DNA from: Spisula solida
Taxonomy: Eukaryota > Mollusca > Bivalvia > Venerida > Mactridae
Direction: 5' to 3'
Length of the DNA: 64,000 nt
Assembly (NCBI GenBank): GCA_947247005.1
Contig: OX365949.1
Span: 506,001-570,000 of the forward strand
Below are positions 47,301 to 59,300 of this stretch, one piece after another (position 1 is the first letter of the stretch; each line of letters begins with the position of its first letter). Both the position numbers and the translations under genes were made by a program. The notes below the pieces were generated by a model that saw nothing but the letters and a program-made list of their open reading frames with translations, did not search any database and was not told where the DNA came from.

Positions 47301-50300
47301 TTCCTATCTAAGAAACATAATCTCCGAATCCTACAAAGGAACCCGGATCTGTCAAGCCGACACAGGCTACAATAAAATTGCATTTTGTAAGCTTGTATTG
47401 TAGTCTTTACAATATGAATGTTATAAATGGTTCACATTTACCTTGGGGTAGTACATGTGCATCAATCCATCCATGGCTCCTTTCAACGTGATACCTCGTA
47501 CAAAGAATATCAACAGCACAATGTATGGGAACGTAGCTGTAAAATACACAACCTGCAATGATAAAATATTTTGCCATTAGTCATTTTCAAGAAACGCCCA
47601 GCCGTAAACGACATTCAGTTGACTTAGCAAAACGCCGAGACGTAAACGACATTCAGTTGACTTAGCCGAAACGCCAAGACGTAAACGACATTCAGTTGAC
47701 TTAGCAAAACGCCCAGACGTAAACGACATTCAGTGGACTTAGCCGAAACGCCAAGACGTAAACGACATTCAGTTGGCCTAGCCGAAACGCCCAAACGTAA
47801 ACGACATTCAGTTGGCCTAGCCGAAACGCCCAGACGTAAACGACATTCAGTTGGCCTAGCCGAAACGCCCAGACGTAAACGACATTCAGTTGACTTAGCC
47901 GTAACGCCCAGACGTAAACGACATTCAGTTGACTTAGCCGTAACGCCCAGACGTAAACGACATTCAGTTGTCTTAGCCGAAACGCCCAGACGTAAACCAC
48001 ATTCAGTTGACTTAGCCGAAACGCCCAGACGTAAACGACATTCAGTTGGCCTAGCCGAAACGCCCAGCTGTAAACGACATTCAGTTGAAATAGTCATTTT
48101 TATTATCTAATTTTCTAAGACTTGCTCTTCCGCAAGCAACCGATAAGTTCTCTACGTGTGGTGGATACGACGGTGGTCAATGTAAACGCTCAGTATTGGT
48201 TCCCAGGTCTGATGATGGGAGTTACGATCATTTAGCTGGATAGGCTTTAGTAACATAAGGTTAAATAATGCATATAAAAGTTTACAGGGTTCCAGTAACT
48301 GTGTTTCTCGGAAAAACGCACGTAATAGTATATATAAGCTAAAACCTCATTAAGCACATAAAACCATTAATATATTGATATAAATAAGTACAATCACAAA
48401 CGATTGGTCAACAATGGAAGTATGCAGTGAAGGCTACTAGTGCTGAACAGTTAAATTCCGCTAATATAACTATAGTAAAAGATAGTCTTCATAGCGACAT
48501 TGATAACTGGGTCTTGAGCAGTTCATTTTCTTGTTCGGTTGTAAATGTGTTGTTCATTGTGCATTGTAAAGGGTGTAAATAAAGTTCGTTCCGGTTTTTG
48601 AAAAGCTTTTGTACACAAAACAAATAAATATATTTGCACCAAATTTTGAATTCAGTCTCCTGGTTCAATGACATCATTATGTGTACATGTTTTAGCTGAT
48701 TTAAATTTCAATATTTCCTCAAACGCAATGAATAAATTTGATTATCTTGTTTCGAAGATGACGTAAACGACGTCAAGGCCGGGTAAATTTCGAAATACTC
48801 CCTTTGTTAACCCCTCACTGTGTCGTTTGGTATGTTGTAAGCTTGTAATTAACTAAACTAATATTGAACCTCATATAAGAACAAAACATCATCCATGTTA
48901 TGAGACTTTAACATATTTTGTTTTGCCAATAAATGCCTTTTGTTTTCCCATATACGTGTTTTTTTTCCAAAATGAAGTGTTTTTTGTCTATTCAGATATT
49001 TCTTTACTTTTGGAGTTATCTAGTTACTCTATACTTGAAAAATAAGGCATGTCTTCGCCAATACCTTTTGATGTTCGTAGAAGTTGTTCCTGTAATTTTC
49101 TGACGTTTCTGATTGTTTAACAATATGAATGTCTAAAATGCCTAAATCTGGTTTCATTTTTACAGCTATTTCTGTTTGTTGACAGTCGACGTTACGTTAA
49201 CGTAAGCTTACTTCCACGTTCTATAAATCCATGGCAACGGTGCCCATCAGAACGGAATCCAAGCAAAAACAATCCACAGTTCCTAAATTACCTTCGTTCC
49301 AAAGTTCGTAATGTTTCGCTTGGTAAAAAACATACGCCATACTGTCTGACCGGAACGAACTTTCTTTACACCCTTTATGTTTTCTGTCCTCGGCGGGTTG
49401 AGTGCTGCCTTCCCTGTCCGACCTATTATAATCTGTTTGGTTTTAATAGCGGACCATTTTTATAGTTAATAATGTTCGTTCTTTCCAACAGCAAAATCAG
49501 CATTATTTTAAAATAACCATAATGTTGGTATTAATTAGCTGAATATTACTGCACTCATGTGATTATACATTACAATCCTTGTATAATGGCCACTATACCT
49601 TAGTTTCTGAATCTAATAATACATGTTGTATGGCTGAACATAAACAGTTACAGGTATGATGCAATAGTACGCAATAGTTGTAATTAAGTCAAGGGTAAAC
49701 AAATGACTTTTGTAATATATATAACGCCAGTCACGTAACTATCTTAAATCCAATTCAACGTCGTTTACCTGTAAACTATGTAGAACAGTTATTATTGTTG
49801 TAGTATAGGACATGACTAGCAGTAATATAAAGTTGTTTTGACCTTTCAAAAATAGAAATAATGACGCGGTAGATGCATACGTTGGTTGTTCTAATGGGAA
49901 TGCAACTAAGCCGATAAAAAATTATCGTTGATAGATTCTAATGAAACAAGCCTTTGATCTCATTGCAGTATTCATCTCCGATATATATGCGAAGTTTCAT
50001 TCAGTTATTCTATTTTGTTATCATTCCTAGGTACACTGTGCATATACTGGAGCCAAAACGAGATCTTAACGTACCTAATACTTTTTCCGACAATTCAGTT
50101 TAAGAGTCGTTTGAAACAAATACAGACCACACGGGACAATTCTTGACAAATAGGGATGGTCGAAGAGCCTAAGAACCTTCACGCTTCTCAGAAAGTCGCA
50201 TTAATGGCTGCTGCAGGTGGAGGCCCATTGCTCTGCAATAGCATGCCATCCTTCAAACATGTGGCTTTGCAGCGATTGTTTGAGTATTTATTCAATTTTT

Positions 50301-53300
50301 GAAGGAATTTACATTTCTTAAGCTTGGCATTTATCCATTGTCAATTTATACATCACATTTAATGGTAGAAACTTGGTTTATATAGAAAAAGGTGTACATT
50401 TATACTGGCGCCCATGGTGCGTTTTGCAATGCATCCGTCTTTGCTGGCCCATATTTGTTTATCGATCTGTCGAATGTGTGACAAAATGTCTGGTTTATGG
50501 TCATTACATTTGCAAACCGTTGACTTTTTTTTATCTAAAAACTGGTTTCAACTATTTTTGGACAGTTTGCAAGGGCATAATGTGCTGGTACGCTCAGGTT
50601 ACTTATTTAGCACAAAACAATAACTAGGACTTAAGCCATTATTCAATATTATCTTTTTGTGTTACTTTAAAAAATGCGATATCTTTCAGTGACATCTATT
50701 GGGACCCCTTAGTACATAGAATAGTCAGTATGTTATCTTAAGCTCAAAGAAAACAATTGTAATCAGTCTTCTGTGAGGTACTGATTATGATGAATGTAAC
50801 AATGTTTTATTTAATTAATCTATTATATTATTAGATGCAAGTGGGGCATGACTGATTCCTTTGTAGAAAAATGATAAAATCAAGTATCAAATAATGAAGC
50901 ATAAAGAAATTTAAAAAAAAACACATTTAATTTGCATAACCAATACCAGATGTATTTATACCCAAGGACAAACGTTTGATTATATAAATATACACAACTA
51001 TTTTTATGTACGGAATTTCCAAAAATGTTTCATATAGTATCTGTGCGTATCATGACCTGATACTGTGGAGAATCTATATACATGTATAATGTCGGTAAAC
51101 CCAAAAAACAAGAGGGCCCAAAGGGCCATAGGTCGCTCACCTGTCCTAGTAGTTCATGCAGACCCCCTAATGGTAGCCTCTATTGCATTTACAAGGTTTT
51201 CATATTGTCTTATAAAGGGACCTTGTAATTAACATCACAAAGACGTAATGGCATATTGAAGTTTAAGCCAAGTTTTGTCTATGATTTGACCTAATGACCT
51301 AGTTTTTTACCCTAGATGACCCAATATCAAACTTCACCTAGGTTATGTTAGTACGATGATCATTGTGACCAAGTTTCATAAAGATTAAGTCACAATTGTG
51401 ACCTCTACAGACTACACAAGGTTTTTCTATGATTGGATATTGTGACCTAGTTTTTGACCCCGAATGACCCAATATCAAACTTGACCTAGATTTTGTTGAG
51501 ATAATAATTGGGACCTAGTTTCATAAAGATTAAGTCGAAATTGTGACCTCTACAGACTACACAATGGGTTTCTGTGATTTGACATTGTGACATAGTTTTT
51601 GACCCCGGATGACCCAATATCGAACTTGACCTAGATTTTGTTAAGATGATCATTGTGACCTAGTTTCATAAAGATTAAGTCGAAATTGTGAACTCTACAG
51701 ACTACACAAGGGTTTTCTATGATTTGACGTTGTGACCTAGTTTGTGACCCCGGATGACCCAATATCGAACTTGACCTAGATTCTGTTGACATGATTATTG
51801 TGACCAAGTTTCATAAAGATTAAGTCAAAATTGTGACCTCTACAGACTACACAAAGTTTTTCTATGATTTGACCTTGTGACCTAGTTTGTGATCCCGGAT
51901 GACCCAATATCGAACTTGACCTAGATTTTGTTGAGATGATCATAATGATTAGGCTAAAACTGTGACCTCTAGTGTCTACACAAGTAAATTGTGGACGGAC
52001 GATGGACGACGGACGGACGGACGGACGAAGAGTGATCACAAAAGCTCACTCTGTCACTTTGTGACAGGTGAGCTAAAAAAAAAAAATAGTGATGACGTGT
52101 GATGTCCTTAGTCAGACCTCCCATAACAGTCTGCTAGAAATAACGAAATTATAGACATATTAACTGAATCAGAGAATATCGAATCGGTGATTTTCTTTCC
52201 GAGGAAAACTGGCTGTCGATGATCATTGTCTATGAAGATAACATGACGATGTTGTGTTCTTTGTCAGTCAGTTGATATATGACGGAATCCTTTCATGGTC
52301 AAACTGACCGATTTGTTTTATAATTAACAGAAACTATCGCCTTAAGTTGTTTTGAAGAAGATCAAATAATTAATCACGCCGACACCGCCAACTGGAGTTC
52401 TTCCCTAAGAAGTTAATGTTGAGAAATACGGTCAATTCTCATTACAGCGGCCAAGTTTATTCTTGAGTCCGTCAACCATCACCCAGGCATTCATGTTTTT
52501 TGTAGCTAATCAATGTCATCTTCTCGTGTACATGTTTGTGTTTGCACTTGTGGCTTTAATGTATATGCGTGTATGGGTGCCTACGCCTTGTGCGTGCTGC
52601 GTCTTGTGCTTGCGTCTTGTATGTGTGTGATGTGTGTCTTGTATGTGTGTGTGATGTGTGTCTTGTATGTGTGTGATGTGCGTCTTGTATGTGTGTGATG
52701 TGTGTCTTGTATGTGTGTGATGTGTGTCTTGTACGTGTGTGATGTGTGTCTTGTACGTGTGTGATGTACGTATTGTATGTGTGTGATGTACGTATTGTAT
52801 GTGTGTGATGTGTGCCTTGTATGTGTGTGATGTGTGTCTTGTATGTGTGTGATGTGTGTCTTGTATGTGTGTGATGTGTGTCTTGTATGTGTTTGATGTG
52901 TGTCTTGTATGTGTGTGATGTGTGTCTTGTATGTGTGTGATGTGTGTCTTGTATGTGTGTGGTGTGTGTCTTGTATGTGTGTGATGTACGTCTTGTACGT
53001 GTGTGATGTGTGTCTTGTACGTGTGTGATGTGCGTCTTGTACGTGTGTGATGTATGTCTTGTATGTGTGTGATGTACGTCTTGTACGTGTGTGATGTGTG
53101 TCTTGTATGTGTGAGATGTGTGTCTTGTATGTGTGTGATGTGTGTCTTGTATGTGTATGATGTGTGTCTTGTATGTGTGTGATGTGTGTCTTGTATGTGT
53201 GTGGTGTGCGTCTTGTACGTGTGTGATGTGTGTCTTGTATGTGTGTGATGTGTGTCTTGTATGTGTGTGATGTGTGTCTTGTACGTGTGTGATGTGTGTC

Positions 53301-56300
53301 TTGTATGTGTGTGATGTGTGTCTTGTATGTGTGTGATGTGTGTCTTGTATGTGTGTGATGTGTGTCTTGTATGTGTGTTATGTGAGTCTTGTATGTGTGT
53401 GATGTGTGTCTTGTATGTGTGTGATGTGTGTCTTGTATGTGTGTAATGTGTGTCTTGTATGTGTGTGATGTGTGTCTTGTATGTGTGTGATGTGTGTCTT
53501 GTATGTGTGTGATGTGTGTATTGTATGTGTGTGATGTGTGTCTTGTATGTGTGTGATGTGAGTCTTGTATGTGTGTGATGTGTGTCTTGTATGTGTGTGA
53601 TGTGTGTCTTGTATGTGTGTGATGTGTGTCTTGTATGTATGTGATGTGTGTCTTGTATGTGTGTGATGTGTGTCTTGTATGTGTGTGATGTGTGTCTTGT
53701 ATGTGTGTGATGTGAGTCTTGTATGTGTGTGATGTGTGTCTTGTATGTGTGTGATGTGTGTCTTGTATGTGTGTGATGTGCGTCTTGTACGTGTGTGTTG
53801 TACTAGTTCTGTTGATTGATGCCTTACAAGTTGATGTCGTCATATTGAGGAATCAATTGCTCAGAGAATAGCAAGTAAATATTGGTTATCAACTCCAGGT
53901 TATGTCACCAGGTCAACAGTATTTGATTGAAATTTAAAAGAAAAAAAACAGCGTCAAGTATTGAAATATTCCTGGTTTTATGCCATTGTAATGATGTTGT
54001 CATTATAAAGCACTAGATTGATGACCGCATGCGCTAATGTCTTCTCCCATGTATGCCTATGCGTGATGCGCGTCGTAAGATGAATATCCTATCATCGTAA
54101 ACTGTCACAGAAACGAGAGTCGTCTGTAGTTCCCGGATGTAAACAGAATCCGGACAAAAGATTCCAATCAATTGTTTTCAGACTCGTCACAATAACAACG
54201 AAGCCAAATAAAGCGTCTAGGAAGTGTCATATGGCAGTCTTATACCCATCCTTCATTCACAACAATGTCACATGATACATGCGTGTTGTAAGCTGTACCG
54301 ATGATATCGTGAAGAAGATGCACCTAGTGTGCTCGCAAGCTGCATGATAGATTGTCAAGTTATTGACGTCACAGAACATATTGGCAACTTTTGCGATTCA
54401 CACCATTCGCTAATATTAGCCTACAAAGAAATATAATAAGAAATAAAAACAATAGCTTATATTACCGCCCGCTATTTGTTTGAAAATCAAAATGCACTAA
54501 CATTTTGACACGAAGAAAATGTCACTTATACAGTACTAGATATCTGAAGACTTCTGAATCGTAATATGTTTTCTCGGAATAATTATCAAACTGTACGAAC
54601 TTGCTTGTCGGTAAACGACTGTCAACGTGTCTATATGTGGTGTAGGAGAAAACGGTAACAAATGTCACAGAATACTACAAGAATAGAAACTTGTCATAAA
54701 TCAAACCAGGGCTGGTATTCAATATTGATGTATTTAAATGGAAAATAACGATAGCCAATCATATCGCCTGTTAGTGACCTAGAGTTTAAAATGGTTGTCC
54801 TGATCCTTAAGTCAAGTAAGATAAATATTGAATACCACCCCTGATCATTAGTGTGACAAGCTAACACTCTACCAACTGCGCAATATAGGGTAAGACGTAC
54901 TACCGTTTTTAATTCTGGGAACAAAGCATACATACAACAGAAAACATCGACGGTTCCCGACTTTTGTTACAAATACAATATAACCTCGAATTGAATGAGG
55001 GCACTTCAACATCGCCCCAGTCGAAACCCGAAACCACGAGCATTTTGTCAGGGGGCAGTCGCACTATATTATAATTATTCTTAATCGTGTTAACTAACGA
55101 AATTGACTGATAAATTGGTCAAGAACGCTACAGTTTTAAAATTCAGCCAATTTGTGCATTTCATTTTCGCTAACTTGCAAACAGATGGTTTTAATGATAT
55201 GTCTGTGAAGCAAGGACTTCCAAAATGACATATACGCGTATATCAGACATTTTGACAGATTTCACTGAAAACCTGTAGTCTGGAAAATGTGTAAATTAAT
55301 TGAATCTCCCTAAATTGTCGTTGGTACAATATATAAGTATACATTAGAATGTCCTAAGTTTGAAATCCTGAACATAATACGTACAGTTTTTTTAAACGAT
55401 ACAAAGTAAGGAGATAAGACATACGTCATCTAAATCATCTGGTTCAATGTGACTGTATTGGAGCATACGTCATTTCGTACCATATCACCTTCAAATAATA
55501 TCAAATTACCATGACAACCATTATACGATTGACATTGACCGTCTACAGCAGTGCTGATTTACTGTATCAACAAGCTATCATTCAAAGTGCATTTATACAT
55601 ACTAGTAGACAGTGTCATAAAAGCATCCTGTTTTTGATACCCAATAAAACAGACATTCAAAGCAGTTAAGAGTTTTCATTCTACAGAGCAGACATTGTCG
55701 GCATGACCACCCATATCTCAGTCTGGAACAAGGACAGTATAATATTTGTATGCCTCTACATTCACGACCCCATCCACGTACAAGTTAATTCACGGACTTA
55801 GGTGTGGTACACAACATACATACCCTAGATAATTATCTTCTATACACCCGCGTCAGTTAAGTATGGAACGCTGTTTGGAACCTCTGGAAACCCGCGTTGA
55901 TTATGTATAGAACGCGATTTGGAACCTTTGGAGACCCGTGTTGGTGAAGTATGGAACGCGATTTGGAACCTCTGGAGACCCGTGTTGGTGAAGAATGGAA
56001 CGCGATTTGGAACCTCTTGAGACCCGTGTCGGTGAAGTATGGAACGCGATTTGGAACCTCTGGAGACCGGTGTTGGTGAAGTATGGAACGCGATTTGGAA
56101 CCTTTGGAGACACTTGTTGGTGAAGTATGGAACGCGATTTGGAACCTCTGGAGACCTTTGTTGGTGAAGTATGGAACGCGACTTGGAACCTTTGGAGACT
56201 CGTGTTGGTGAAGTATGGAACGCGATTTGGAACCTCTGGAGACCTTTGTTGGGAATGTATGGAACGCGATTTGGAACCTCTGGAGACCCGTGTTGGTGAA

Positions 56301-59300
56301 GAATGGAACGCGATTGGGAACCTCTTGAGACCCGTGTCGGTGAAGTATGGAACGCGATTTGGAACCTTTGGAGACTCGTGTTGGTGAAGTATGGAACGCG
56401 ATTTGGAACCTCTGGAGACCTTTGTTGGTGAAGTATGAAACGCGATTGGGAACCTCTGGAGACCCGTGTCGGTGAAGTATGGAACGCGATTTGGAACCTT
56501 CGGAGACTCGTGATGGTGAAGTATGGAACGCGATTTGGAACCTCTGAAGACCCGTGTTAGTGAAGTATGGAACGCGATTTGGAACCTCTGGAGACCTTTG
56601 TTGGTAATGTATGGAACGCGATTTGGAACCTCTGGAGACCCGTGTCGGTGAAGTATGGAACGCGATTTGGAACCTTCGGAGACTCGTGATGGTGAAGTAT
56701 GGAACGCGATTTGGAACCTCTGAAGACCCGTGTTAGTGAAGTATGGAACGCGATTTGGAACCTCTGGAGACCTTTGTTGGTAATCTATAGAACGCGATTT
56801 GGAACCTCTGGAGACCCGTGTCGGTGAAGTATGGAACGCGATTTTGAACCTCTGGAGACCCGTGTCTGTGAAGTATGGAACGCGATTTGGAACCTCTGGA
56901 GACCCGTGTTAGTGAAGTATGGAACGCGATTTGGAACCTCTGGAGACCTTTGTTGGTAATGTATGGAACGCTGTTGGGAACCTCAACACTATCCGGGAAC
57001 ATTTTAGAGGGACAGACTGGGTGATTTGTGGTACCAACTTCACCTATTAATTCCGTGCGTACCAACTTCACTTAATATGAATTCCGACTGTTTTTGTTTG
57101 AGATTGTTTTCACGATTCTAGAATAATGATCGCGAAATGTGCATTTATACCCTGAACATTACTGAAATCTTAGTAGATACAAAGATTGATAATCGAAATA
57201 ATACCAAGATACGTATTTGTCAATATTCCATACAAAATGGACGAGGAGTCGAGGACAGGCACCTATGAGACTAACATGGCTTTTAATGGAATCAATCAGA
57301 AGTTGCATGACAAATAATGCACGTGTAATTCAGTACCAGTATGTACTCATGCCAATGAGCATGTATGGTGGCATAAAGGTAAATTATTTCTCATTAGTTT
57401 AGTTTATACTAATTTATTTAAGGTCGATTGTGAAACAAGTTTTTCCAACTTATATTAATCACTCTCGACACCTCATTCCTAATGTTATCCATCGCCAAGA
57501 GGGTATGAGAGAAGAGATGCCAGTTTCCCTTTTTTTGCTGAGCTAGAGTCTAGCAAGGGAATTTCCGGTAACATTTTTATTTCGTCTTTGGTATGACGCG
57601 GCCAGGGATCGAACCCGAGACCTCCCGCACTCGAAGCGAACGTATAACCACTAGGCTATCGAGGTGGCGGTTTGTCATTGTAAAATTAATATCACCTTCA
57701 TCGATTATCCCATTTGTTATCTAAATTAATGACAGGATGGCATTTGTCAAGAAACCATAGATACTTGTCAGAGTCATAGGAATAAGTACTACTTAAAGCC
57801 TTTTCTTGTGTGTTCTTGTAACAGTCTATGAGTTCTGTTACTGTTTGAAGAGAGAGCGGTCAAGGGCAAACATCATAATTGATTGTTAAAGGCATGTAAT
57901 CGTTTTGTGTAGTAACTATTTTTTTTCATACCGAGGTTTGGTCTTTTTTTATAATGTTTTCAGTCAAATACGATGGAAAGATGACGTCATATACGATGGA
58001 AATATGACGTCATATACGATGAAAAGATGACGTCATATACGATGGAAAGATGACGTCATATACGATGGAAAGATGGCGTCATATACGATGGAAATATAAG
58101 TAGGTCATATACGATGGAAAGGTGACGTCATTGAGGATGGAAAAATGACATAACTATGGATTTTCATACAATTTATTATCAAACAGTACTAACCTACTCC
58201 TGTCATAACCTGTTCAACCTCTATTAAATTGACCAATTATGTTAAACCAGTTTCTGTAAATTATAAAACGGGTATGTTTACGACACAGACAAGTCAGCGA
58301 ATTACGATCAGAACAGAACAAACCGAAACCGGATTCGTAAATTGGTGGGTTTAGGGAATCGTGAACGAAAAGTGATACTCCACAATTTTTTTATGTTGCA
58401 AAGTACATGTAATAAAGGATACATCCGCTGATTTGCTAACAAGTATGTTTAAGGAAGTTTGTCTATCCATAACGACTATGTACCTTTAAGTGTTAGTTAT
58501 TTAACAACAACCATATCAACAGATGCTGTATTGAAATTGGGCCATAATTTGCTAAGTGCAGAATGGTTATGGCCACCAGGAATCAAGTAGAGGACACATT
58601 GACAGTCATGTAAATAGAAGAATATACTCGATATGTAACATGAATGTACATTAAGAACTTGAGAACCCTCTATTTCGACCTTCAATCGAGACGGCCAAAC
58701 AGCGCGTTCTGTCCAAACAAGCAATGTGTTGAACAATTCTGACAAGTAGAAAAAAAACTCCAAATGCTGTGTAATTCGGGCACGAAAGAGGATCGAAACC
58801 GTTTATCTCCAAGTGTGAGACTGTTCTGATCTTCAGTCAAGGCGGCCAAACAGAGCGTTTTGGCCCACGAGCCCAATGTGCCTAGGAATTCAATCCAGTA
58901 AATGATGCAGAGCAGACACAAAGAGGGGACGGACGGGCGGATTGACGGACGGACTGACACAAAGAGGGGACGGACGGACGGACGGCCACAAAGAGGGGAT
59001 GAACGGGCGGATTGACGGACGGACTGACACACAGAGGGGGCGGACGGACGAGTGATCCGACGGATGGAAAATTTGATCGCAAGTTGCCTCCTGTCAGGGT
59101 TTTAAGTTATGTAAACGTTAACCAAAGTTTCATTCGAATTGGCTTAACTTTAAAAAGTCGATGGTGAAACTAATTCTACTATTTAATCACAGAATTTAAA
59201 TCACTATCTAACACTGCATTGCTGTTGGCTGCCATTGCTGCGAGAATGTTTAATGGTCGAAACATAAAGCGTACTATCCACAACGAAGCTACCACCAAGA

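Noticed and set aside
47143..47403. 86-codon open frame on the plus strand
   Set aside because: It lies in a gene 2 intron, antisense, with no recognisable family pattern; chance is likely.
47624..48110. Open frames of 99-157 codons on both strands
   Set aside because: 39-bp tandem repeat without stops; not a protein signal.
50373..50627. 84-codon Cys/Trp-rich open frame
   Set aside because: No signal peptide, domain or splice partner seen; length is within chance for this window.
52581..53843. 420-codon open frame rich in Thr and His
   Set aside because: Simple consequence of the 20-bp TG/CA array; no start context, domain or neighbouring exon.
57601..57669. Intact tRNA gene on the minus strand
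   Set aside because: A and B boxes are present but the ends do not pair as an acceptor stem; a SINE body follows, so it is a SINE head.
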